A stretch of 64,000 bases of DNA, from positions 319,001 to 383,000 of the forward strand of contig JAQJVL010000327.1 of NCBI GenBank assembly GCA_035578905.1, in the 5' to 3' direction. This DNA is from Stictocephala bisonia (Eukaryota; Arthropoda; Insecta; Hemiptera; Membracidae). The notes under the pieces were generated by a model. The model saw only the letters and a list, made by a program, of their open reading frames with translations. It ran no database searches and had not been told where the DNA came from. Made by a program: the position numbers and the translations under genes. This document shows, piece by piece, positions 12,925 through 23,501 of the stretch. The number at the start of each line of letters is the position of its first letter. Positions within the stretch are counted from its first letter, which is position 1.

Positions 12925-13400
12925 GGGTCTCAGTATGCCGAAGACACGGTATTGTTGTTCGGGGTAACAGCTGTGATGAGGCCTTCCAAGTCAAGCGGTG
13001 GTTTGACCAGAACCTGCTAACCGTGAATTAAGGTAAGACACAGTACATGGCTAGTAAGACGCTGCTGGTGATCCTAGAGTCTCGAGCTTCGTCTTTACAC
13101 CTGTGGAGCCAGGCGTCCTGTGGCTTGTGCTTGTGGGGCTCTTGAGAGGGTGGAGAGCTATAAGTACTTAGGTATAATATTTGATAATAGAATCGTTTGT
13201 AAAGTACATGTACATTTCTTACATTCTAAACAACGTTGGAGTATATTTAAAGTATTGTCTTGAATACTTAATTTGAAGTTATTAAGAACTTTGCTTATAT
13301 AAAATCAGTGTTAAAATATGGAAAAATAGCGTGGGGAGGAACAATTTTACATACATACAACATTTATTGATTGCACAGAAGGTAATTTAAAAATCACATT
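12925..13400 (+). pseudogene. Heavily decayed non-LTR RT fragment
   Basis: QYAEDTVLLF near 12931-12960 is a mutated form of the RT catalytic box YADDT with the expected neighbours. It is followed at the right distance by a VKRWFDQNLLTVN-like segment, as in Jockey-type RTs, and by KYLGIIFDN near 13165-13190. Frameshifts and stops interrupt all of it. The rest of the element is not recognisable. Confidence 0.6.
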
Positions 13401-14340
13401 TGAAAAAAAACAATTACATATCTGTCGGACGATTTTTCTTAACATTTGAACTTCTAGATATAAACAATTAATTGTTCATTTAAGTCCTACTGTTGTATAG
13501 TCACGGTTTTCATGTAACCGTTCGTCATCCTCACGCCACCCGGCACTACTTGAATTAAGGTAGAATTACACCTTGTATATCAAAATCAATATATAAAACG
13601 AATTCAATGTACTCGTATTTTATAATCTTTCGCAAGAGTTGAATGTTATTGAATTAGATTGTAAAACATATTTTAACAATAAACATTACTTTATAGTTAC
13701 AAAGAATGGATAGGGATCCTACCAATGTCTTGTTACGTCAGGGCATCACACATGACGGCCAGACCGGTGAGCGTAACTGGTTTTGGGCTTGTTTTCGGAG
13801 TGATTGAGAGAGGCAATGTTTTCAGTGAGTAGGGTTAGCGGGCATTTAGGATATGCGTGGAGTGTTTTTCGGAGTTTATGCACAAGTGTGAGTGAGCAAG
13901 TCAGGTTTAAATGGTTTGAACGTGATCAGTGATAGTGCCATTCTTTTCTCCTTAACTCTATTTTATTTTTGTTTATGGTATTTTGCAGCATTATACGTAA
14001 TTTAACATATTCTCATGTTTTTAGTTTATGCTATAAGACGTTTTAGTTGTAAGAAGTAATTTAATTACAGAATGAACTCAGCCACCACCCAGAGGGAGTA
14101 CTGGCCTATGTGGTGGTTTTCTCATATTGTTTACGATTGTTTATTTAAATAATTTTGAGATTATTACTATTATTTTATACATACACATATTAATTTTAAA
14201 AGAGAGAAGAGGAACTGCCTTCTTCTGTACAAACACAGAAGAGTTTGTTTTCCTAATGTGGTAGCTTATAGACTGTGTAAGTATTGAATATTTAAAGATA
14301 GCCTATTTTATACTTTTTTAAACTGTATATTAATTGTAGA
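13401..14340. other. AT-rich DNA, no feature seen
   Basis: No coding frame or repeat could be supported here. Confidence 0.5.
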
Positions 14341-14519
14341 TTATCTGGACGCCAGCTGATTGTCCAATAGCTCCGCTTATATAACTCTAGCGTATTCGGC
14401 CGTGTAGTGTCTTGCCCATCCAGTGCCTTTTATTTAAACAGTTCTATTAAAATTTTTCCAGAAAAGTGTTCTTTATTATAATTTTATTTTTAGCCCTAAG
14501 TTTTGAAATTAGCGTGAGT

Positions 14520-15136
14520 GTAAGGGTGGTTTTCATCCAGAATGTGTTCTCCCTGAGAGCCTAGACAAATTCAAGAAGCTTACTTCCCGCAAGAGAACGT
14601 CTTGTAAGTGCAATAGTTGTGTTGTTGAGACCACCTCCACAGTCAATCACGAGTCGGTCCGAATCTGAGTCATCAGTGTCTACTTCACTAGACGCCTTCC
14701 AGAACCTTGGGAAAAGTCTGGAGTGCAAAATTAATTTCGGACCTTAAACCAGTATCGATTGCGTTCATAGACAGTTAGTGGTTATTAACACCACAATAGG
14801 CGTCATTCAGTCCACTCTCAATACTACTGTCAACGAAAATGAGCATATGAAGCAAAATTATTGCAAAATAGTCGAAGAAAACTTTCAGCTTCGGAAGAAA
14901 AATCCCAGCCTTCAGGTGCTAGTCCGCGAGTTGGAGCAGTACTCGAAAAGGACAACGTGGAAATCGTTGGTGTTCCGCTATCCAGGAGAGAAAACGTTTG
15001 TAGCATCCTCGGCAGATTGTCCAAAAAAAAAGTCCTGAAGTTGGAGTTCGATGGAAGAGACGTGACCATGTGTCATCGACTACCACGGAGGGAGGGTCAG
15101 GAACACCCCAATATTGTTGCGCATACTGGAAAGTAG
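14520..15136 (+). pseudogene. Non-LTR retrotransposon ORF1-like fragment, frameshifted
   Basis: A Cys-containing segment near 14600-14630 (CKCNSC) is followed by a heptad-like stretch in the 14778 frame. That leads into LVRELEQYSKR, the typical LEnYSRRnN-like end of an ORF1 coiled coil. A frameshift near 14950 moves the frame to NVEIVGVPLSRRENV, then to VTMCHRLPRREGQ and NIVA, the usual order in Jockey/CR1 ORF1 proteins (nucleic-acid chaperones). It stops at 15136 and no RT follows, so this is an isolated dead piece. A TATATAA with GC-rich surroundings at 14378-14440 could be the former 5' region, but that is speculative. Confidence 0.6.
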
Positions 15137-16123
15137 TTCATTGGTTTTGTATCTGTTCTATATTCTATGTGTGTTTGCCAAATCTTTTTCCTGTGCTTTC
15201 ACAGCTTTAGTGGTGGATATTCATATCAGCTGATCTTCACTGGTCTTTGTTTTTTGTTTGTTTACATAAAAAAAGTGTGATTAAGTGGATAAAAGTGTTT
15301 TAGTAGATTAGTTTTGGTGAGTATCTTAGTTTATGTTGAAGTAACAACAGTGATGCCTAGAATAAAAAATGTTGTAAGAGAATACCTTCTATTAAAAACC
15401 TAAATAATGTGGACTTAGAACTATAAACTCCTTTACCTAGTTTTTCTGGTTGTAACCTTAGCCCAGCCACAGATATAAAAGCTAAACCTAAACTAAGCTC
15501 TTATAAGAAAAGGCTGCAATTCTTAAAGTTGTGAAGTGACGACAACGATTACTATGATACACCATCTATGTTCAAAGAAGGCAATGTTATTCTTAATATA
15601 CTGAGTATATAAATAAAACAATTCTTGAGTGCATTTGTTTGTTTTTAGATTGTTTATTCATTATTAGCCTGATGTTTGATAAAATACATATTATAATATA
15701 TTAAAAATATTATAATATGTATTTTAATAATCGTATTGTGTAATGTGTTTCATACACAGTTAAGATAGTTTTTCAACATTAAATTAATAAATATTATTTG
15801 AAATACCACAATGAAAATTGTGTAATCATTTATACTGAACGTAATTATTTTAACTGGAGATTAACAAGTCTAAAATTATAAGGAACAAAAACAAAATTAT
15901 ACTGTAATTAAAAGGTAAATTAATCACCTCCATTGAAGTGGTGTGGTTGAATGTTCTGGTTTGCAAAGCTCTCTTCATCACAGTCAAGTTGGCAGCAATG
16001 GTTGGGTCAAGAGTCCTCAATGCTGCTTAGCCCGTAATAGTACCCTACCAAGCCTTCAAACATCAATGTGGTTACGTCTAGTGGTATGGTGGCAAACGTG
16101 GTTTTCTATTATTTTTTATTGTA
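15137..16123. other. AT-rich DNA containing a hairpin
   Basis: No coding sequence is recognised. The only structured element is the perfect inverted repeat at 15681-15725. Confidence 0.5.
15681..15725. repeat. Perfect 19-bp AT-only inverted repeat
   Basis: AAAATACATATTATAATAT at 15681-15699 is exactly reverse-complemented at 15707-15725 around a 7-nt spacer. It may be a MITE core or a cruciform-prone site. Confidence 0.8.
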
Positions 16124-16139
16124 GTCGGCACTGGTGGCG

Positions 16140-16346
16140 CAATCATTACCACTGTACGTCTATGGGAGGGTGGGTGGGCCATCACCACTGTACGTCTATG
16201 GGAGGGTGGGTGGGTCAATATCACTGTACGTGTATAGGTGGGTGGGTGGGTCAATACTACTGTACGTGTATGGGTGTGCGGGTGGGTTAATACCACTGTA
16301 CGTGTATTGGTGGGTGGGTGGTTAATACCACCGTACGTGTATTGTA
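16140..16346. repeat. G-rich minisatellite block A2
   Basis: Six or so 30-35 bp units, ACCACTGTACGTGTATGGG plus GTGGGTGGGTCAAT, are the same family as the block at 10824-11167. All three forward frames stay open because the units lack stops, which explains the overlapping ORFs here. TATTGTA occurs on both sides (16117-16123 and 16340-16346), a possible but weak target duplication. Confidence 0.85.
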
Positions 16347-17749
16347 TACGTGAATTGGTAAGTTATCTGGAATTATATAGTTCATAGTTAGTCCTACTTT
16401 ATTTCAGTTAAAGTTATTAACGGATTTATATTTTTGTACGACATATTTTATTGTTGTTACTGATACACGTTTTAAATGTATGGGGACAAAGTGTTTGGGA
16501 GATTGTAGGCGATAGGTTGTATGCTCGGTCCTCTTAATACCGACATGGCGTCTGCTTGGTGGTTGCTATCGGCGTGGACACTACTAGAGAAGTCTGGGGT
16601 GTCCATGTTGGGTGCTAATCATTGTGTGGATGATGTGTGGGGACGATAACTGAGTATCAGGCTTGTCAATTAGCTGAAAATCAGACCAGCACTACGTGGT
16701 TCGGATTCCACGTAAAGCTGTAGGTCCCTTAGTTGCCCTGGCTGTTGGGCTATTAATAAATTGCCCTTTCTGAGGAACAGTTGAACTCAGTTAGTAACCA
16801 GACTACACTCATCCACACTCATCCTACACTCATAAAACCATTCATATTCGCCTTAAAATACGCACAACGTTGTGTCGGCGTCTTATATGTAAGAATATGT
16901 AAGAATAAGAATAAGAATAAAGTGACGGACTTGATGCTAATTATCACATAAAACTGGCCGTTTCGTTGCTTCTTAATCAAAGTGTTGAATTTTTTAGTGT
17001 TGCAGTTGATAATCATGTTGCCAAGTCATGTCTTATAAGTTTTATAAATTTTAGATTTTAAATTTTCGGCAAAAAACTAGTTATAAAATCACTGCATTTA
17101 TTTCATATTTGGAAGTAATGAATAAATAATATTTTATTGTCATTAAGCAATTTATAACAATAGACAACATCAGGTTCTTAATCTATAAATAACATACAAA
17201 TAAACAAAATTTGAAAAAATGAAATGTATCCTAACTATAAATGTCATAAGAATTACAACAAGACCAAGTAATCAATTTTACAACCTCTAGAAGCCAAGAA
17301 AACAACGTATCAAAGAATTGATAACAACTTTTTTTGTCGAAAAGTTAAAATTCTAAAATTTATATAAAACATTCCTATCAACCATATATTAAGATATAAA
17401 TACGATACATGTAAGAGTTTTTTTTAGGAATAATGGTGTAACGTTGGTGTACAGTAAAACTAGTTAAAATTCCAGTATTTTTTAGTTCCAACTAGGATAA
17501 AAATAAATAAAACTTGCAATTAAATTTAAAATGCATATGATATAACGTAATGCTAAACTAGAAAAACAATGGTGTAATTAGATTTTTCTTAGGCCTCTTA
17601 ATTCCTTAGAAAACAACCTTCAAACTCGGGTGCACATAATTTCTGCCCCTTCAGTAATCGAAATTACTGATCTTACAGCCTGTCTAATAATAACGTTATT
17701 TAAAGTCACGTGCAATTGGCAATAATTTTCCTTACTCTATTGCAGTCCC
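16347..17749. other. AT-rich DNA, possible retroposon scrap
   Basis: GGTTCGGATTCCACGTAAAGC near 16700 is reminiscent of the 3' ends of some SINE/RTE retroposons, but no full structure is visible. Otherwise nothing is recognised. Confidence 0.4.
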
Positions 17750-19102
17750 ATTAGCCGCACTGTTATGACGACAGTAAGCGTGATAGTCAACACTTGACAA
17801 AGACACTTTAACACTTTCTTCTTGCCTTCCTACATCAAACGATCATATATAACATAGTGATTGGCCATTATCATTAGCCGCACTGTTATGACGACAGTAA
17901 GCGTGCTAGTCAATACTTGACAAAGACACTTCAACACTTTCTTCTTGCCTTCCTACATCAAACGATCATATATAACATAGTGATTGGCCATTATCATTAG
18001 CCGCACTGTTATGACGACAGTAAGCGTGCTAGTCAATACTTGACAAAGACACTTCAACACTTTCTTCTTGCCTTCCTACATCAAACGATCATATATAACA
18101 TAGTGGTTGGCCATTATCATTAGTCGCACTGTTATGACGAGAGTAAGCATGCTAGTCAACACTTGACAAAGACACTTCAACACTTTCTTCTTGCCTTCCT
18201 ACATCAAACGATCATATATAACATAGTGGTTGGCCATTATCATTAGCCGCACTGTTATGACGAGAGTAAGCGTGCTAGTCAACACTTGATAAAGACACTT
18301 CAACACTTTCTTCTTGCCTTCCTACATCAAACGATCATATATAACATAGTGGTTGGCCATTATCATTAGTCGCACTGTTATGACGAGAGTAAGCGTGCTA
18401 GTCAACAATTGACAAAGACACTTCAACACTTTCTTCTTGCCTTCCTACATCAAACGATCATATATAACATAGTGGTTGGCCATTATCATTAGTCGCACTG
18501 TTATGACGACAGTAAGCGTGCTAGTCAATACTTGACAAAGACACTTCAACACTTTCTTCTTGCCTTCCTACATCAAACGATCATATATAATATAATGGTT
18601 GGCCATTATCATTAGTCGCACTGTTATGACGACAGTAAGCGTGCTAGTCAACACTTGACAAAGACACTTCAACACCTTATTTTTGCCTTCCTACATCAAC
18701 CGATCATATATAACATAGTGGTTGGCCATTCCCATTAGTCGCACTGTTATGACGACAGTAAGCGTGCTAGTCAACACTTGACAAAGACACTTCAACACTT
18801 TCTTCTTGCCTTCCTACATCAAACGATCATATATAACATATTGGTTGGCCATTATTATTAGCCGCACTGTTATGACGAGAGTAAGCGTGCTAGTCAACAC
18901 TTGACAAAGACACTTCAACACTTTCTTCTTGCCTTCCTACATCAAACGATCATATATAACATATTGGTTGGCCATTATTATTAGCCGCACTGTTATGACG
19001 AGAGTAAGCGTGCTAGTCAACACTTGACAAAGACACTTCAACACTTTCTTCTTGCCTTCCTACATCAAACGATCATATATAACATAGTGGTTGGCCATTA
19101 TC
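17750..19102. repeat. 123-bp satellite array, 11 copies
   Basis: Units start at 17750, 17873, 17996 and so on with ATTAGCCGCACTGTTATGACG, and the array fits exactly 11 x 123 bp. Copies differ by a few substitutions (for example GACGACAG versus GACGAGAG, GTGATTGG versus GTGGTTGG) and show almost no length change. That points to recent amplification or homogenisation. Each unit carries CGATCATATATAACATA. There is no ORF. Confidence 0.97.
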
Positions 19103-20400
19103 ATTCTAATTCTACAATATTAGTTAAGGATGACAACATTGATTGGGCCAAGGGTATCTGATTTCGCTCAACACATAAGTGTGGCCTTAACAGTTTAAAT
19201 ATGAAAATGTATAGTAGTAGCTGGGATTTAACTTGCGCAAATAATGATTTGCATTGCTTTTTATTTTACATGCATTTTATTATTAGTACGAATCTGTGTT
19301 TATTTTACAATTGCCATCTCTTAATCATCAACATGATCTTAAAGTTGTGTGTTAACAATTTCGAATTATATTTCAATCAATATTATACTCAAGTTGGCTG
19401 CAATGGGGAGGGTAAATACGTATGGCAGGAGTATTGAACCACACCACTACCCAAGACCCTACCCTACCTCTACCAGGATGCCTTAACCCTACCAGAATGC
19501 AGGAAGTAGGGAACCACACTACTACCAAAGACGTTGTGCTGCTAAACGAAAAGATATATTTTATTAATACAAATGAGGTGTCTTTCAGCTATAAATCACA
19601 AATGTTGGCAAACTTCAAATAAAAATTAAATTATTTTACCATCTTCTTTGTACAGAAATGTCAACAATAAATTATTCAAATAAAATTGAAATAACATAAT
19701 TTGGTTGTTTATTTGAATATCATATTTATCTAATTAAAATCAAACATATACATAAAAATAAAATAAATTATCAACCCAGAGTAAAAACTGTTTTGAGGTA
19801 GCCATTACTTAAATAAACTTAAGGTAACAAGCTGACTGAAATTCGAATTCCATTTCAATGAGACAACAAAAATACATACATAACGTGTTCTACATTTTTC
19901 AAGCAATGTAAATTAAAAAGTTGTTATTGCATTCTTTTTTACCATCACGTATTATTCCATTTCAATAAAGCATATGAAACAAAAACAAATTAGTATATTA
20001 TTTATATGAGCACGCATCCCTCCGAAAGTGTTTGTGTGGATTATCCCATTCAATCGGCTCCACTTCGATTCTGTTCCTGGCATGTGCATCCGTTCCTTTA
20101 CACATTTATTTTTTTATTAATTTTTAAGTAACAATCAACAAGCATAACTAAGAGTAAATAAATTGTTTAGTCAACGAAATGTCTTATTTCAATAATAGAT
20201 TATGCAATTATTAAAATTATAATATTTTAACTATCGTAACCCTACCTTAGCTACGATATATTTAGGTTTTTAACCACATTGTTTACTAAAAGATTTTCGT
20301 AATTAATAATAAACGCAATAGGAGTATGTGAAATTCTTTTATTAAAATATTTACAAGATCAGATAAATAAGCAACAAATTTACGAATCCTAAAAAACTAA
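19103..20400. other. AT-rich DNA, no gene seen
   Basis: A short imperfect duplication of ACCACACTACTACC(C/A)AAGAC lies at 19438-19530. The 78- and 66-codon ORFs here have no recognisable domain. Confidence 0.5.
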
Positions 20401-20404
20401 AATA

Positions 20405-20850
20405 GTCCGTCAATTATTATTTTTCGTAAACACGGGATTACGTTTACATATCGTCCGTCAATTATTATTCTCCATAAACACGTGATCACGGCTACATATC
20501 GTCCGTCAATTATTATTCTCCGTAAACACGTGATCATGGTTGCATCTCGACCATCAATTATTACTCTCTATAAACATGTGATCACGGTAACATATCATCC
20601 GTCAATTATTATTCTCCGTGAACACGTGATCACGGTTACATTTCGTCCGTCAATTATTATTCTCCGTACACACGTGATCATGGTTGCATCTCGCCCGTCA
20701 ATTATTATTTTCCGTAAATACGAGATCATAGTAACATATCGTCCGTCAATTATTATTCTCCCTAAACAAGTGATCACTGTTACATAACGTCCGTCCATTA
20801 TTATTCTCCGTAAACACGGAATGGTTATATCTTGTCCGTCGATGAGTATT
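20405..20850. repeat. 48-bp minisatellite with CACGTG motifs, about 9 copies
   Basis: The unit CGTCCGTCAATTATTATTCTCC plus GTAAACACGTGATCACGGTTACATAT repeats every 48 bp. Because 48 is a multiple of 3, both strands carry periodic ORFs with a 16-residue repeat that are side effects of the repeat. Many units contain the palindrome CACGTG (an E-box-like sequence) directly followed by ATCACG or ATCATG. Confidence 0.93.
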
Positions 20851-20984
20851 TACTATAAGATTGCGTCATAGTCCATTCATAAGGGATGTTCACTCTAAGC
20901 ACGAAATCGAATTCACATTTCAACCATAAATAATTATTAATTTACTAGAATTTTTTAAAATAATTATTTTAAGTAAGAAGGTAA

Positions 20985-21110
20985 CGTAACCACCTCTCAT
21001 CTATCAGTGATTATTTATTTATTTATTACCTTAAAGTGAGTAGAAAATCAAGGCCTCACCAAGTTACGCAAAACTTGTCGGTGAGGTCCTATAGTAAATA
21101 AGAAAGAAAA
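20985..21110 (-). mobile_element. 3' end of a non-LTR element with hairpin (minus strand)
   Basis: A TTTATTTATTTATTA tail (on this strand) borders a hairpin formed by GGCCTCACC (from about 21052) and GGTGAGGTCC (from about 21081). The same tail-plus-hairpin arrangement occurs at 33145-33225, next to a recognisable minus-strand RT fragment. The two are probably ends of related elements. Confidence 0.45.
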
Positions 21111-22710
21111 CAAACGTAGCACCTTCATATATGCTTATATATATTTTATAGTGTTATTTATTAGTAATTATTGGCGGTTTAGGGCAGGCACCTATTTTAA
21201 CAAAATAAAAAATGCAGCTTATAATATTACAAAACTATGCATTATAATAGAAGGTATGAATACAATAACTGCAGAATGTGGCTACACCAGATATATTCAC
21301 TGTAAAAACGTAATAGTGAACTTTCCTTATGATTATTGTAATGATTCCTAATGAAATAATACATGACATGATCTTGAGGACTAACTTGGTATTTTAACAT
21401 ACAGTACACAGGGCGTCTAGCTTAGTGTACCATATTTTACATGATTGTTTGTCAGCTTAAAACAAGCACATTATATTGATAAATTTTGTATTTTGAAACA
21501 ACATTAGTCAAAGCTAGAAACCCTGTTTACGATGTATTTATTAAGAAATATAACCTTAACGTGAAAGTATGACTGTGTAAACGTCGGTAGGTATATCAAT
21601 GGAATTAGTGACTATAGATCGACATTGTTAAATCATTGTCAATGTTCACAACCTGGAAAACCAATTAAAATCCAAAAATGCGTATTATTCTCGTCATGTA
21701 ATACACGTAACCATATGAATATGTGAAAATAATATTTAAGCAAACTGAGATAGGAAAATGGGGGTTTTAATTTAAGATCCATAGTTCAATGCAAGTACAT
21801 GTTTTGAATACTGAACATGAATTTAAAATAAATTATTAATACGATTTGTGTTAAGACATGGAAATCATGCACATGAATTGAACCACAGATCTAGGGTCAA
21901 CGTTAACAGTTTTGGATTAAACGGGAATATTATTTAGTTTATTATTAAGGATTATGTATGTATTGGGTAAAGGACACCTAAGTGTAAAATATTTGTTATT
22001 TTTCCCGTTATTTTGTTAAATGTGGCGTAAGATAACTGTTTATCGACTACAGGTTGGCCAGAATCACTTTACGAGTGGCGCAGTGCTGTGGTAAAGTGTG
22101 TTACTACATAATACATGAGGCCAGTCGCCTCTCACAACAATGTGTGTGTTCTCGATGGACAAGAGCCACCTACTTCAGAGCAGTGATTTAATACAGCTGG
22201 CAATCTGTAACATAAAGGCGTTTTTAAGTTTATTATAGCAAGCCTAATTCTTAACCTTAACTATACATTTTGTTTTACATCAAAGCAACAAAACTCAAAT
22301 CGAAACAAAAGGAGAAATATAATTTTGTACATTTTGAAGTAAATAACAAAAAATGTGTAATTTTGGACGTAAATTAATCACTCCTATTAATTTAAAATAA
22401 ATTTTCATGGTAGAATTTGTGTCCATGGACACACTTTTTGCTAACTTTACATAAATATCATAATTACAAATAATAACACGTTAGAAAGTAAATAAATAAA
22501 GTAAGTTACATCATCGGTTTATAATCTGCAAACTAATAATATAAAAATAAGTTGTTTTGTATTTATTAACTACTTAACTAAGTATAATACAGGTCTTTAT
22601 TTAAACAAAAGAAAACATAACTTTACCAATGAAGACGTACATATCAATGAAACAACTATTTTTAACAGAACATTTAGGAAGGGCTTGTGTCTGTATACAA
22701 AATTATCAAT
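21111..22710. other. AT-rich DNA, no feature seen
   Basis: Only short ORFs without motifs are present. Confidence 0.5.
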
Positions 22711-22848
22711 AGCACTGTACGAGTATGGGTGGGTGGGTGGTTCAATACCACTGTACGTGTATGGGAGGGTGGGTGGGTCATTATCACCGTACGTGTATGG
22801 GTGGGCGGATGGGTACCACTTTACGTGTATGGGTGGTTGGGTCAGTAC
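22711..22848. repeat. G-rich minisatellite block A3
   Basis: Four units of the CACTGTACGTGTATGGGTGGGTGGGT family occur here. They abut a 5'-truncated RT fragment directly on the right, so an ORF runs from the array into RT sequence by chance. Confidence 0.85.
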
Positions 22849-22849
22849 A

Positions 22850-23390
22850 GTGAAGTGCATTTTTGCATTGCAAAAAAAGGCTCTGAGAGTTATCCTTGGA
22901 TTGCCCCGAAATAAATCTTGTAGAGGACTTTTCCGACGTAACAAATTACTTACTTTCCCTTCACTATATATCTTGGAAACCCTTATGTTAACGAAGAAAA
23001 ATATTCACCTTTTCCATCTAAAATCACATGCTCTTAGAAATTTACATAACTTAGATATTCCCCGTCACAATAGTACTTTTTATAAAATACACTCCACTTA
23101 CAACTGTGTTAAGTTGTATAATAAGTTACCTAGGTTCTTGAAGGCTGAAGCTTGTGTGCATGTTTTTAGAAATATATTGAAATTTGTTTTATTAGAAAAA
23201 GAATACTATTCAGTTTTTGACTATTTACAAGATACAATAATAGATAGTAAGCATAAGTTACATAGTTATAATTTATGAATTGTAAATAGTTTATATTAAT
23301 GAAATGTTGTGCAATAGGTTAAGGAAGTCGTTTGTCCATGACAATCTTGTTTTTATGACAATAAACTTTATTTGATTTGATTTGACCCAA
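22850..23390 (+). pseudogene. C-terminal end and 3' UTR of a Jockey-like retrotransposon
   Basis: The frame ending at 23278 encodes CIFALQKKALRVILGL, the conserved post-thumb motif of Jockey/CR1 RTs. CRGLFRRNKLLTFPSLYI follows, and then the usual C-terminal region with VKLYNKLPRFLK. The fragment is open but lacks everything upstream, including the catalytic core, which was cut off at the minisatellite junction. The 3' UTR ends with AATAAA and a TTTGATTTGATTTGA tail near 23361-23384, typical of Jockey tails. It is related to, but clearly different from, the copy at 5.9-7.2 kb. Confidence 0.75.
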
Positions 23391-23501
23391 GAACTGATCC
23401 TAGTTATTAGCAACTATAAGTTATTAATATAGTAACAATATAACCGTGATTTAATTATTTTGAGTATTTTTTTATATCACTAAATTATATATGTATAAAT
23501 A

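Noticed and set aside
15943..16325. Overlapping ORFs rich in Gly, Val and Tyr
   Set aside because: They read through G-rich minisatellite block A2 in different frames; none has protein features.
16690..16740. tRNA or SINE B-box-like sequence GGTTCGGATTCC
   Set aside because: No cloverleaf, no A box at proper distance and no poly-A or clear repeat boundaries; insufficient for a call.
17750..19102. CRISPR-like array (regular repeats)
   Set aside because: The whole 123-bp unit is conserved with no variable spacers, and the context is eukaryotic; this is a satellite.
20482..20787. 101-codon ORF with 16-residue repeats
   Set aside because: Side effect of the 48-bp repeat, with ORFs on both strands.
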